From Breviolum minutum Mf 1.05b.01 (taxonomy: Eukaryota; Sar; Dinophyceae; Suessiales; Symbiodiniaceae): a stretch of DNA of 64,000 nucleotides. The translations under genes and the position numbers were made by a program. The notes below the pieces were generated by a model. That model did not search any database, was not told the DNA's origin, and saw only the letters and a program-made list of their open reading frames with translations. Below, one piece after another: positions 9,022-19,951 of this stretch (position 1 is its first letter; each line of letters opens with the position of its first letter). The stretch is taken from NCBI GenBank assembly GCA_000507305.1, contig DF239418.1:85248-149247 (forward strand), in the 5' to 3' direction.

Positions 9022-10668
9022 CTATACCACCAAACGTTGCAAGGGTGCCAATGAGGTTGGGCTCCAACTCCGAGTCAAGCCGATCAAATGACGAATGCCG
9101 TTCTCTGGAAAATCGCTCCTTGGAAACAGAATGGCCAAGAAGGCCGGCGCCCGGATACGGCCTTCCTTTTGCAAATCCAAGCACTCAAAAAGGTCAATGA
9201 CCTCTCGATCACTCAAACCAATCATGACGTCATTGATCATGGTACGAAACTCCACCAGCGAAATTTCACTGTCGTGATTCAAGTCAAAATGCTGCAGTAG
9301 CTTGGGCACATCTGCAGAGTTGAAACCATGGTTTGCTAAGTGCTTGCGCAACTTCCGAATTGCCAAGACTGCACTTCGCTGAGCCCACGCAAGAGTGAAA
9401 GCACTGCCAAGAATCCCAAATGGAATGGAAAGGTATAGAAGACTGGTCACAATCAAAATTGAGACGAAGACCTTACCCTCCGACGTTTGTGGAGTCAAGT
9501 CACCATAGCCTAGTCCTGTCATTGATACGATTGTCAACCAGAGAGCAGTTGGCCAATCTGGGATGTTGCTGCTTGGTTCGCACACAAAAAGCAATGATGC
9601 AAAGGTCATGGCAATTATAGTCAGCACATAGATTAGCATCGGCAGTGCCTCAAAGACGGCCCACCAGGCACTCAGAAGCACTTGGAATGTTTGAACACGA
9701 CGAAGCAGTTTCAGAAGCCGCAGGACTGGGAAGAAACACAGTAGGATGGTGCTCCAACTCCACACCCGAGCATGTGAATGCATCTCAATACCATTTGCGG
9801 CTCCGATGATCATTGAAGGAATCACAGACATATCGATGATATTGTAGATATCCAGAAAAAAGTTGGACAACGTTGGCCATGCCATGAGCCGGACGAACAA
9901 GTCAGCCGAAAAAACAATATCCACACCGAAGTCAAGTAACCACGTCATGTAGGAGATCGAGTCAGGAAAGGATATTTGAAAAAGTGAGAGAAGCACCGAG
10001 AGGACAATCAAACAGTTCACAAATAGTCCGTACCACCATGCTGTTTTTGAGGAGTTCGAATCCTCAAGGCACATCCATATCATTCGCTTCAGGAAATGCC
10101 GCTTGTAGATTTTCTTGCCCACAGAAGCAGACAACACGTGCTCCATATTGTTTGAATAAGAGCTCTGCGCAGGAGGGCCTTCTTGAAATCCAATTTTTTT
10201 CCCCCCCGTGCTCTGAGGGGAAGACCGATCAGAGGATCCGGAGGATCCTTCCACAGGCTCTGACCCCTGGCTCTTTCCAAACGGACACCTTGGTAGCTCT
10301 GCAAAGCGCAGTGCCACTTCTGGAGGCTTCCGATGTGTAGGACTCTTGTCAAGACGATCTGGACAGGCTCCCAACCTGAAAGGTTCGAACAAGTCTTCAA
10401 TCATCCGCGAAAGGTCTCCCAGCTTGTTGTCCAGCACTTCTTGTTGACGCTCTTCAAATCGACAAAATGCTTTCTGTAGGGAAGACTCCAACAGACGATG
10501 AATCTTTTCCACCACCACATCGCATCCTTCACCCAATGATGGACCTGAAGCTTGCTTAAGCATTGGAGAACATTGTCGGGTGAAATTGAGCTGCTCCAAC
10601 GTGGAGCCACGTACAGATCTGCTTCTGAGCCTTGTGCCAGAAATGCCTTGCTCATTGCTCCCCATCAT
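9022..10668 (-). CDS. Voltage-gated-type potassium channel with EF-hands (intronless)
   Basis: Single 548-residue frame, the only long uninterrupted gene here. Residues 1-180 are a soluble N-terminus with a helical stretch at 50-95. Six membrane segments follow: about 213-232, 245-262, 270-290, S4 at 301-327 with R301, R317, K320, R323 and R324, S5 at 333-362 and S6 at 398-428. The pore loop carries SMTGLGYGD (382-390), a K+ selectivity filter in which the usual TTVGYGD reads TGLGYGD. After S6 comes a canonical EF-hand, DLNHDSEISLVE (462-473), and a degenerate second loop at 498-509 lacking the final Glu. Predicted: a plasma- or organelle-membrane K+ channel tuned by voltage and Ca2+. Start chosen at the MM pair; the frame stays open upstream to an acceptor at 10,736, so the true start could be further 5'. 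Ends in TAG. High confidence in class, none in gene name. Confidence 0.93.
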   Translation of the reverse strand: MMGSNEQGISGTRLRSRSVRGSTLEQLNFTRQCSPMLKQASGPSLGEGCDVVVEKIHRLLESSLQKAFCRFEERQQEVLDNKLGDLSRMIEDLFEPFRLGACPDRLDKSPTHRKPPEVALRFAELPRCPFGKSQGSEPVEGSSGSSDRSSPQSTGGKKIGFQEGPPAQSSYSNNMEHVLSASVGKKIYKRHFLKRMIWMCLEDSNSSKTAWWYGLFVNCLIVLSVLLSLFQISFPDSISYMTWLLDFGVDIVFSADLFVRLMAWPTLSNFFLDIYNIIDMSVIPSMIIGAANGIEMHSHARVWSWSTILLCFFPVLRLLKLLRRVQTFQVLLSAWWAVFEALPMLIYVLTIIAMTFASLLFVCEPSSNIPDWPTALWLTIVSMTGLGYGDLTPQTSEGKVFVSILIVTSLLYLSIPFGILGSAFTLAWAQRSAVLAIRKLRKHLANHGFNSADVPKLLQHFDLNHDSEISLVEFRTMINDVMIGLSDREVIDLFECLDLQKEGRIRAPAFLAILFPRSDFPENGIRHLIGLTRSWSPTSLAPLQRLVV

Positions 10669-10727
10669 CGCTTCACGAGGTGGTTCAACAAGGCCGGGCC
10701 TTGTAATGCACTTGGGATGAGCATAAA

Positions 10728-10737
10728 CTTGAGCCCT
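10728..10737 (-). promoter_or_regulatory. Splice/trans-splice acceptor followed by GGCTCAAG (spliced-leader relict)
   Basis: Minus strand reads TATTTCAG|GGCTCAAG, 60 bases before the first ATG of the channel. GGCTCAAG is exactly the 3' end of the dinoflagellate spliced leader. In dinoflagellates, mRNAs that were trans-spliced, reverse-transcribed and reinserted keep such relicts next to the new acceptor. The match is only 8 bases, but its position before an intronless gene makes it credible. Confidence 0.5.
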
Positions 10738-11009
10738 GAAATATCAACCTTCGCTTAGGAGTTGTTCCCTGAAGGGTGCATCAAAGTCGCGCCTCTTGTC
10801 CTACATTTCTTGAATAAAAGTCATGAGTGTCAACGGTAACTGTGAAATCCCACAGTCGTTTTGAAACAAATACTTGCTACAAACACACAATCTCTCCTCC
10901 TACCGAGTGTTCCCCCAAAAAGTGTGTAAAACAAAAACATATTTAAAATCAAAAAAGAAGAACCACAACAACCACTACAGCAACAACCACCACCACCAGC
11001 TTATCCAGC

Positions 11010-11115
11010 TTACAAAAAAATAGCTTCGGGCCAATGACTCAACTCCATTTCTTTGAGCAGTTCTTTGAGCGTTGTAGGTGTCCCAGCAGCTTCACTGCGG
11101 GGACCTCAGGGTTGA
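11010..11115 (-). CDS. PH copy B, 3'-most conserved exon
   Basis: Reads GPRSEAAGTPTTLKELL then KEMELSHWPEAIF and ends at TAA (11,010-11,012). The frame is conserved with copy A through a 15-base length difference. Confidence 0.4.
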
Positions 11116-14100
11116 AGTTCTGAAGGCACATCTTTCCAATATCATCACGTGGGACATGATGAAATATATCTATCTGAACCCAAAACTGCAAAAATCCAAC
11201 ACAAATTGATTTCAAATATATTCTGCTTATCTGCTTGATATGTGATATTATGTTGTTAAACAAAAACACCGTGGCATTTTCCAGGTCTGAACTGACTCCA
11301 ACATCCCTAAATTCCAACTTTGCCCACCAGGAACATCTACTAAACAGCATTAAAAGAATGGCCTTATGATTCTTTCCCGAGTCTTTCTATAAAATGTATA
11401 GCCTGCCGCAATCATGTCTTCTGACACACCAACCTGAGACCCCTGAATTCAACTTTCATCAAACAAATGGTTCACGCAAGTTGAACCAAAAAATAAATCA
11501 GCGAAGCACCAGTATTTTAGAGGAAAATGACCCAAATAATACGTTTATTTAAAAAAAATCCTTGTTGGTGCCAAAGAAATTTGTTGAGCGCAACGGATCA
11601 ATCATCAACTGAACCCACCTCAACGTAGAAAGATGCATATAGTATCAGGTTCATGTGCTTTTCCCAAGCCTATTAGTCCCATCATCTCAAAACCAAGACG
11701 CTAAGCAAAGGCACTTCACGCAAAACATCCCGGGCACTGCGCGATTGATGTGTTGCTGCCTCGAGGTGTTGAAACCAACGCATGGTCTCCTCTTCACACT
11801 CCCATCGGAGGACCAAAACTGGCGTGCTAGGAGCCTGTGAACTTGAACAGAGAATGGTTGGGACAAAAAGATATGGAGGGAAGCAGTGGCGTTTGTGAAA
11901 CGTTTACGTATATTTGAAATCAAACAATGTTGCGACGTTATTGTTATAAATGTATGTTTCGATTCCTACCCTTTAAAAAAAAAGACCATAAAAATGTAAC
12001 AAGCACCTAAGTGCAAGTGTGTGTGCCAACGTGCTGTGCACACTTGCGCCCCAACATATGTGTCTCTCACAAGATACTTGGAATTACAACAAGAAGAACA
12101 AAACAGGGATGAAACATCATGAAATATCATTTCTGATGTCTTTGCGAATGTGGAAGCAATAAAATCATCGTAATTTCTCCAACATCTACGGACCTTTTCC
12201 GCCATTTCTCAGGACCAAACATGGGTGCCTCCAAAAAAAAAAACGGCCCACCTCCAACTTGATGCTGCAAGTCCCTTGCAGCTCGACACTGGCACCACTT
12301 AGTTGAACCTCAAACACACTAAAGCTGGATACCTATTAATTGTCAACTAGTGACTGGTGGTCCAGGTGAACCGGATTTAGTCAAATTGGATCAAATTAGA
12401 TCATTTCCTCAAGTAAGGGTGATTTGACAAACACATCTTTGAAACACTACCTAATCAATCTGTTTTGTGTTATTTTTGCCAGTGGTCCAAGTATGATTTA
12501 TTGGAGATTCTCGGGGAACAATGGCATTGTGTTTGGAAGCATCCTACAACTGTTTACAGGTGTATTACCCCGAAGCTTTCATTTTTCGGATGGTTTCAGG
12601 CCTGAGATAGAACTTGATAGATTAACATAAAGGAGACAATCTCATGTCCAAATTACCATGATGTATTTTCCAAAGTATTGGAAAAATCAAGCGAACACAA
12701 TCTTCAAACAATGGCAATTGCATTCTCACATACTGTTGACCGTTGAAGGCAGAAATCTTGCGCCTCATGGGATTTATCAAAACACTTCGCTTTCACTTTC
12801 AAGGCAGTTCCTTTTTGATTTTGGTGAAGCAACATTCATGTAACATTCATCACAACACTGGCCAGAATCTGGTCATCTCCATTTCTCCTTCAACATCTTG
12901 CAAACCGTTCCACATTTGATCAATGCCAGCACTTTGAGTGATGCCTTGCATTCCCATCAAAAGCCAAGAATCAGCTGCCTCTTGCTTGGAACTTCTTTCA
13001 ATGATTAATAAGTCCTGCATTCATGGAGCCATTTGTTGGATGAGTAGGGCCGTAGCGCCACCTGGTATTTCCGAATAGCTTCAAGTGACTAAAGTGTCTT
13101 CCAGCATTGCCAACCAGGGGGGGGAATAGTTGATATGCCCCGACTCTTCCAAGGATTTCCCAACTCTTCCCCATGCAGTCCCCTTCCAGCTTCATAAAAC
13201 AACGGGATGGCCAAAACTGGCCACCCAATCGGTAGACCACATCCTCATGGCTGAGGTTTTTTTGCATCTTTGGGCAAAACAATGCATGTGTGGTCATCAC
13301 CATCCCAAGGCGCCTACAAGACAAAAAAAACTTACATTACATGACACTGTCTAGAGCAAGAGGGAGGAAACAAAACAGTTCCTTGTATACATTATACTTA
13401 TACATTTGGTCTTGGCTTGAATCTTGTTGTACACGTTGCCATGGGTATTGTGGTGGTCTAGCAAAAAATGAATGTGTATGCAACATGTTTACCTCTCGCA
13501 ATTTATGGTGGGATCCTGGTCAATGGTGGTTGATCTAAGCATTTGAGTAAAAGATAGTAAAAGGGGACAAGCTGTAGGACCAGGAACAAACGCATGTCGC
13601 ATGCATGGATGTATACAAATGCCTATATCCTGACACGATGTAATTTCACCTTCAGCGGAAATGAGGTGATTTTGGTGCTGGATTATGCTGTACCTTTCAT
13701 GTCCCTGACACGGTAGAATCGAGGTTCCAACGGATACCCCATTTAATTATTGAATATCATTGAATGCTGTAAGTATCTGTAAGTTGTGTATGTCATGCAA
13801 TCTTTAAGAGACCTCTTATCAATACAATCAATCACTTCCTTTCAGTACAAAACTTGAGTTCAGATTCTGATCAGGAGCGGTACGAGATTAGCTCTACTGT
13901 GCCAACTTGGCCCTAACCTCAAGTTTCGTCTCCCCCACAATTGAAACTCAACGTTAAGGTTTTCTAGTAGGATTCCAACATGAAACCTCAACCTGCCAAG
14001 CGTCACCACTTATCACCTCACGTGGAGATTGTGGAGGGGCTTGTGTAGAGGCTTCATCATCACGTGGGATGAAAAACGGAGGAACTTGAGTGTCACGGGC

Positions 14101-14166
14101 CAATGCAAGGGCCATGAGCACCGCAACGGAATGTCAGGTGCGGTGGAACAATGGGTGAGCCAAATG
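11010..14166 (-). CDS. PH-domain gene, copy B (spliced)
   Basis: Intact-looking partner of copy A. Exons recognised: 13,985-14,166; 13,135-13,253; 12,850-13,018; 12,252-12,308; 11,682-11,834; 11,010-11,115; possibly also 14,737-14,837 upstream. The PH fold is assembled from three of them: LGGQFWPSR (start), VQLSGASVELQG (middle strands), and VLRWECEEETMRWFQHLEAA (last strand and helix with conserved Trp). A PH module suggests binding to phosphoinositides or a membrane partner. Stops within 11,682-11,834 and 11,010-11,115 make the exact 3' end uncertain, and alternative ends are possible. Intron sequence is also shared with copy A, so the duplication is recent relative to its neighbours. Confidence 0.55.
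11682..11834 (-). CDS. PH copy B, exon with C-terminal PH helix
   Basis: Acceptor TTCACAG|GCTCC; encodes APSTPVLVLRWECEEETM then RWFQHLEAATHQSRSARDV and ends SVLVLR-TGA (11,682-11,684). Acidic EEET followed by the MRW helix is the classic end of a PH domain. Confidence 0.55.
   Translation of the reverse strand, partial: APSTPVLVLRWECEEETMRWFQHLEAATHQSRSARDVLREVPLLSVLVLR
12252..12308 (-). CDS. PH copy B, 57-base exon (core strands)
   Basis: TTTGAG|GTTCAAC at the start, TTGGAG|GTGGGC donor at the end; encodes VQLSGASVELQGTCSIKLE. Same length and borders as copy A. Confidence 0.65.
12850..13018 (-). CDS. PH copy B, helical exon
   Basis: Open frame MQDLLIIERSSKQEAADSW, then LLMGMQGITQSAGIDQMWNG and an acidic end (DVEGEMEMTRFWP), stopping at TGA (12,850-12,852). 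A donor inside the end of the exon probably precedes the stop. Copy A breaks in this exon. Confidence 0.45.
13135..13253 (-). CDS. PH copy B, N-terminal PH exon
   Basis: Preceded by AAACCTCAG|; reads HEDVVYRLGGQFWPSRCF then MKLEGDCMGKSWEILGRVG. About 90 bases match copy A almost perfectly. Confidence 0.5.
13985..14166 (-). CDS. PH copy B, upstream exon
   Basis: Poly-T acceptor TTTTTTTTTGCTCAG| then a proline-rich segment, MALALARDTQVPPFFIPRDD, closing with VISGDAWQVEV, matching copy A. Confidence 0.4.
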
Positions 14167-14317
14167 CTGAGCAAAAAAAAACAGCAACCATGAGACAAGG
14201 AAAATATAATGCTTTACTGGAAAAAGGGATCTTCAAAACACTGTTTGAGCCAGAGCCACGCTCCTGCAGAACGCCCACTACCTACACACAGCTTAAGTGC
14301 ATCCTTACAGAGTCATA

Positions 14318-14432
14318 GTAGCGGTGCTGTTGGTTCTGGTCAGTGCTGGGTGGTGCTAGCTGCTGAGTGATCGTGGTGTTGGTGCTGGAGTTGCGGCTGG
14401 TGGTGGTGCTGGAGGCGTTGGCTGATGATGGC
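14318..14432. repeat. GGT/GCT-rich low-complexity stretch
   Basis: Imperfect GTG/CTG triplets. On the minus strand it can be read as Ser/Thr/Asn/Gln-rich (SSTNTTITQQLAPPSTDQNQ), so it could be a low-complexity exon of the PH gene, but no borders confirm it. Confidence 0.5.
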
Positions 14433-14736
14433 TAAATACTGTAGGAGATACCTTTTTTCTGCCTATATTAATACTGGATATTGCCAATAGCCGCAAGCTG
14501 GCGCGTACCCAGAGCTGCCGTGCAGTTCTATCTCGTTCTGCTTGGCGCTCGCTTCATGAGTAAAAGGGGAAAAACTTCAATCCAACCTGAAGTATCACAC
14601 ATCTGTGCAAACTTTGTGACAAGGAATTTAATTTAGTTTCCAAGAACAAAACAAACTTATATTCAGCTAAAATCAGCTGCTTCTCTGTGCAAAGTTCCTG
14701 AGTTGAGGTACCAATAAAACAACGAACATCTCTCAC

Positions 14737-14837
14737 AGTCACTCAAGAGATTTCGGTGCAACGTCAAATGCCAGGGCCCTGAATCTGGTCGGGAAGACGC
14801 TGCATGATACATCCGGTACTTGTATTCTGGATCATTC
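14737..14837 (-). CDS. Likely exon upstream of PH copy B
   Basis: Acceptor TCCCAG|GAATG and donor GACT|GTGAGAG. In between the frame reads NDPEYKYRMYHAASSRPDSG then PWHLTLHRNLLSD without stops. Probably the 5' part of PH copy B. No known domain. Confidence 0.45.
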
Positions 14838-14899
14838 CTGGGAGATTCGTAACGGAATTCAACAATTCAGAAGTGGCAAAGTAAAGTCAGAAACAAAAT

Positions 14900-16228
14900 G
14901 AATAACATGATTATACAAAATTTATCCAGCCCACTAATCATAATTATGATGTGGATAGTGAATATTTATATATATATACTAATACAAACTGTGAACTATT
15001 TAGAGAAATTTTCTTCCAATTCTTTGCAGAATCGGTTCGTATCTGGAAGGTTAACTACAGGTGCTCATGTGTTTCCAGTATCTTCAAGTGACATTTGATA
15101 GGCCACCACTTGGTGATTTTTCCTTCGCTTTCCGTTCATGGCAGAAAAAAACACTTTCAGTTCTGTCCTGCGTCTGGTCCAGAGCACCCAGAAATTAAAA
15201 GAAAGAAGCTGAGGGGGCAAAATGTCATATTTCGCCATTCTGAATTAAGGTCATGATTCCAGTTAAGGTTTGGTGAGGACACTATCGAATGCCCATTTTT
15301 GGATGTTAATGAATGATGCTAAAAATCTACTTCGACCTAGGGAATGCCAGCTTCCAGGTGGCTACATGTCACTGTCTCCACTTTCCTTTGTCCGGGAGAG
15401 CCTGTCCAAATAACATTAAGAATATAACGGTAAAAAAACTTGGTGTATTTAATATGAACACTATATGAACGTAGTATATACAGTAATGATCATTGCAATA
15501 TATGATGCTACTATAATGCTACTATATAATATTGGATATTTTCCATATCAACACTTATTGGGTGTATTTGGTTGTATATTACTCGTTGATTTCAATGTCA
15601 ACGAGAACAACGACGTCTCCGTCCTGGTGAGCTGCCCGAGTTTGGGATTCAAGGTCTCCTCAGTTTGCCATCGTCACATCGAGAAGGCAATATCTTGGAA
15701 GGAAACTAGAAATCTAATCGAAATTCACTTATGTAGGCCGTATAATGATACACCAAGTCTATATAATGAATACAAACCATTTGGGGTCCTCACTACAAAG
15801 CACAAAAATGGATTGTTGTGAGTTGGAGTGGCAATTCTGGATGAAACAGCTTTACGGAAACCAAACGGACGTAAATAAGTCAGTATGGATCGTGTCACCC
15901 AAGCGACTTGAACATGTTTGCCAATTCACTGCTTTCCCTGCTCTCTAAGCATTCCTCCCATCAGCGGCTGTTGCAATGCAAACTGACCCGAATTTCTCTG
16001 TGAAAAAAAAACATAATCATCTCATCGTGATTTAGGAGCCAAGTTTGGAGAACTAGCCATGAGGGGAAAGGAAAACATGTTGACGTTGATGACTCATGAC
16101 TAGTACCCAAGCGAGGTGCTGCGATGATGCTGGCAGACATGGAAAATTTCACCTCAGCCAGACGCATCCCCTCCAGGGTATGGTGCATCTACCCTCCACA
16201 GGACTGCTTCTCCGTATTAGCCCTACGA
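14900..16228. other. No clear gene
   Basis: AT-rich. I see no exon I can support on either strand. A plus-strand frame near 15,465-15,820 lacks splice signals and similarity and is not called. Confidence 0.4.
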
Positions 16229-16294
16229 CAGGTAGTAGTAGAAGTAGTAGAAGTAGAAGTAGAAGTAGAAGTAGAAGTAGAAGTAGAAGTAGAA

Positions 16295-16349
<55 letters not shown>

Positions 16350-16366
16350 CAGTAGCAGCTTTGTTG
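16229..16366. repeat. (GTAGAA)n then (GTA)n microsatellite
   Basis: Hexamer GTAGAA repeated about nine times passes into pure GTA triplets. Open frames across it (poly-Leu, Ser-Arg, Val-Glu) are artefacts. Confidence 0.95.
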
Positions 16367-16734
16367 GTAGTAAATGTATACTGCTACTGCGACTGCTGCT
16401 GCATACTTTGGGGTGCACTAGGCAAGATCTATAAACTTCAGGTTTTGTATCTTCTAGTATACCTAGATTTGGAGTGATTTTTGTGGTAAATCTAGTGATA
16501 TGACATGAATTGACACGGAGATTGTCTGGGGTCAAACCTCGAAAACATTGAGGCTGCTTGTGTAGAAAAAGTTTCCACTTCTTATATGCATTGTTCAATA
16601 TTTTTCAATCACCTGGCATCCTGGCTTTAGCAGATGTGTTCCTGATGACTGGGACGACTACTTTCATTACTATCAGCAAACAGGATGATCTGATAGGGGG
16701 CATCGCGCCCTGAGCAACTGGATCAGGCAAATCA

Positions 16735-16870
16735 GCTTACAGTTTACAAACAAAAACATCAGTGGGTTGAACTCCGGGAAGGTCAAGAAGGTCCAAGGGC
16801 GCCACATCAAAGACATAGGCTGGCTTATCCAATTCCTTGTCCTCAGCTGGTGTTTTGTTTCAATAGCAAA
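16735..16870 (-). CDS. Likely exon, unknown protein
   Basis: Minus frame TPAEDKELDKPAYVFDVAPL then DLLDLPGVQPTDVFV before a GTAAAC donor-like site. Acidic and proline-containing, coding in character. Not recognised. Confidence 0.4.
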
Positions 16871-17009
16871 AACGTCAGAAACTTGAGATGCAAAGCAAAT
16901 TTCAACTCCAGATGCTGCAAAAGGGGAAGTGAATCCTCTCACAACATAGTCTAGTATCTATATAGACCAATTCAAAATATTACATTCATATGACATACGA
17001 CTAAAGGGA

Positions 17010-17190
17010 TTTTTTGGCAATATATTTCAAGGCTGATGTCATTAAGAAACTCTGAAAGTGAGTCGCTACCCATTTGTATCTTCTCATTTTGATTCCACCC
17101 TGAGGTTTCCGGACCGCTTTGTTGGTTGGCAATTGCTTCATCAAACCCATGCCTTCGATGGCCCGATTGTGATGGTGGTTTGCTCAATCA
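17010..17190 (-). CDS. Likely exon, unknown protein
   Basis: Frame with no stop over about 60 residues: HGFDEAIANQQSGPETSG, then WNQNEKIQMGSDSLSEFLND. Hydrophilic and coding in character. Splice borders unclear. Confidence 0.35.
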
Positions 17191-17645
17191 AAGATGCCGA
17201 TAAAAGTTGAACAAAATGTGTGTGTGTGTTACATGAATCAGAGAATCTTTTTCTATTTTCTGATTGCATAACCTGAAATCAGAATGTTTCAACAAATCGC
17301 ACCTATATAATATACATATGTATTAACATATGTAATGTTTTGATGTTTTTTGCGAAAGACCTTGAGAACCAAACTTTTTTGATGCTTTTTGCTACCATTG
17401 ACAACGCCACAGCAATAGGTATCCGACTTCGCATTCGATAGAACTCACTCGGGTAGTCCTCGGTATCAAGAAATCAAGGGCTGCAATGCTGTCACCAAAA
17501 GCTGAGCTGGTAGTTTTGCGACAAAACTTGCAAGACTTCTGGCCTCTCCAAATACTTTTTGAATATGTTTTCCGAGGTTGTTCAGTGATTCAAGTCTAGC
17601 ATAGTGGACGTGTTCTCTGGAAACTAAAAAACCGCCTTGTGGCGG

Positions 17646-17795
17646 TTAAGCTTCTGACATGAAGATACTTCTGGCCCAACACAAAACCATGAGACCTTGG
17701 CGACAGTGAATCATGGAAGCCATGGGTGACCAGCCAATCCGGAGTTTGCGTCTGTGATGCCTTGTTTTTTCTGTGTGCCCAACTATATCTTCATC
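17646..17795 (-). CDS. Likely C-terminal exon, unknown protein
   Basis: After a TTTTTTTTCGATGAAGATATAG|-type acceptor the frame reads RRKLRIGWSPMASMIHCRQG, then LMVLCWARSIFMSEA and a stop at 17,646. Not recognised. Confidence 0.3.
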   Translation of the reverse strand, partial: DEDIVGHTEKTRHHRRKLRIGWSPMASMIHCRQGLMVLCWARSIFMSEA

Positions 17796-18423
17796 GAAAA
17801 AAAACAACACCATCCTATTTGTATGAAACTGCTGCCTACGAATAATATGTGAAATTGACGGCGTAGAACCACATGAAAGAATCATCCTGAAAACATACAT
17901 ATACATCTCAGTTGACTTGGAATCCATGCCCAATTCCAGTGGAGAAGGTCGTAAAGTTCGCTGCGTTCATGCCTCAAGGATCACCGGGAAAAGCAACGTA
18001 AGAGTCCAAGAGACCAATGGATTTCCAATGGTTTGGTGGGGACACAAACCAATCGTCGAGTCCGACACTAGACTTGACTTTCACAACCAATGCATTCTAC
18101 AATGAAAATCAATGAGCTAAGATGTGATTTCACATCTGAAACGCTGAAAGGCAAAAATGGGATCAGTTCCAATCTCATCAGTTTCAGCCTTGGACAATGG
18201 AAAGGCGCATTCCCTGTGCGCGGTTTTCTTAGTCAGTAACATATGTCTTAGATTACAAAATATTTACACAATACTACCATCATTAGTGCTAATTTGAAAA
18301 AAACATAAACATGTATATTATATAAAGAGTATACCATGAATGAAATTGTTGAAATTCGATATTCTCATACGTTTGTCAACGGAATTTGTTTTCACCCGTC
18401 CATCCAGTGTCCTTTGTTTGGCA

Positions 18424-18512
18424 CTAAGGAGCGCGTTTAAAAGGCTTTTCGTTGAACGGTTCCAACACAGGGGGAACGTCAAGCAGAACTTCTTGCAGAA
18501 CATGATCCACAA
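18424..18512 (-). CDS. C-terminal exon, unknown protein
   Basis: Acceptor CTTGTTTTAG|; reads VDHVLQEVLLDVPPVLEP then FNEKPFKRAP and TAG (18,424-18,426). Marks a 3' gene end in this stretch. Confidence 0.45.
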
Positions 18513-18624
18513 CTAAAACAAGGGCTAATTTTGTAATGTAGTTGTTGAAGAAATTGTACCTCAAACAATCTAAATGCACCAACATCTGAAACAAAATACA
18601 AAACATGATAGAATATTTCACAAT

Positions 18625-18790
18625 CTACTGATGCTTCCATGGATGCAATCTGTTCAAAATACGTTCTGCCAATGACCCTGCTGACTCAACATCTCTCGAT
18701 GAGAAAATTGCCCTCCTTCGGAGGCCAAAAACGGCGGTTTCAACCTGCCAAAGGCCCCTGGCAGTGTGCCATCTGCTGCGCCCAGTGCAC
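18625..18790 (-). CDS. Possible exon
   Basis: Minus frame ARGLWQVETAVFGLRRRA then IFSSRDVESAGSLAERIL, stop at 18,625. Other frames are broken. Borders not seen. Confidence 0.3.
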
Positions 18791-19034
18791 CGACTAACAC
18801 AAACTATCAGCGCACTGGGGCGCAAAAATGAGAATGCTACCATCTGGGATACTTCATCGAGAGAAACAAACTACATCAACACCTACATCTACGATTTTGT
18901 GACACAAAAAAACGCATCTTGCTTCCAGCAAGATGCATCTTTGGGATGCTTTTTTGGGTCATCTGTGCCACATTCCAACATTAGATCACCTCATGCTGCG
19001 AAAATGTTCCAATCTTTCAACGGACCGCCACGAC

Positions 19035-19145
19035 TCAGGCAGCACAACAAAACCAGCCACTTTGGGAGGCTGGTGGCTCGTCCACCTCAATGCTGGGTTT
19101 CACTTCTTCCAGGACACTGTTGGCACGCCCAGGAACTGGAAGTTC
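19035..19145 (-). CDS. C-terminal exon, unknown protein
   Basis: Acceptor TTTTCATGCAG| then 36 codons and TGA: ELPVPGRANSVLEEVKPS, then IEVDEPPASQSGWFCCAA. 111 bases, phase 0. The acidic, proline-rich tail with Cys-Cys near the end could be an acylation site, which is speculation. Confidence 0.5.
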   Translation of the reverse strand, partial: ELPVPGRANSVLEEVKPSIEVDEPPASQSGWFCCAA

Positions 19146-19519
19146 CTGCATGAAAAATCATTGGCAAGTGAAAAAAAATACATGGCGCACAAATGGGAAG
19201 TGACACATTTTTGAAAATCAACAAATAAGACTTTGAACAAAGCAAAACATATGAACTTACATTCGGAAGAACATCACCATGAATTTGGAAAACGTCCCTT
19301 AGCTGAAACACAAAGTTGCAAAAAGGGCCGCTTCATAGCAAATCTCCAGGGTCAAATGGTGGCATTAATCTTTTGATGTTGACTCTAATATAGGGTCCGA
19401 AGTAGTAGGTGTTTGAACCTTGAGTCCCTTCAAGCACAAAGCCTACTTCATCTTATCGTGGCATAAAGAAACTAAATACATGTCATAATATCTGTATACT
19501 TGGATGTGCTTTCAATCTA

Positions 19520-19620
19520 CATTCTCTGAAGGTGTCATTACCTTCCTGCTTGTCACATGGCCTGTAGTCACTCTCAAGGCATCTGCAGAACACACTTTTG
19601 CGAGCTATATAGTGTAAGGC
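19520..19620 (-). CDS. Possible cysteine-containing exon
   Basis: Minus frame ARKSVFCRCLESDYRPCDKQ ending at a GGAAG|GTAATG donor. Coding in character but not recognised. Confidence 0.3.
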
Positions 19621-19951
19621 GGAAACACATTTGCAAAGATGCGACACGCATACACAAACACGTATACATTTGTACATCACAAGTATAGAGAGGTATCTAT
19701 GAGTGTGTAAAAATATACAGTACTTGCAGTCATATATATATATATAAATCAATATATATATACATATATACATATGTATGATATCATGCAATGCTGCATG
19801 GTTTCAAGTGAAAATCTTCGACTCAATCAAAATACACATGCATCTGCATACGTCTGTAAAACTTCACAGCCACAGCATACAAAAAAATAGCAGGTACACA
19901 GGCTCACATATCTTCTCATCTTCCAACCCTCATTACCTCTCATCTTCACTG

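Noticed and set aside
16149..16598. 149-codon frame with a poly-Leu core
   Set aside because: Created by the GTA/GTAGAA array.
17917..18105. Plus-strand 62-codon frame
   Set aside because: Reads fairly well but has no family, no splice signals and opposes the direction of all neighbours.
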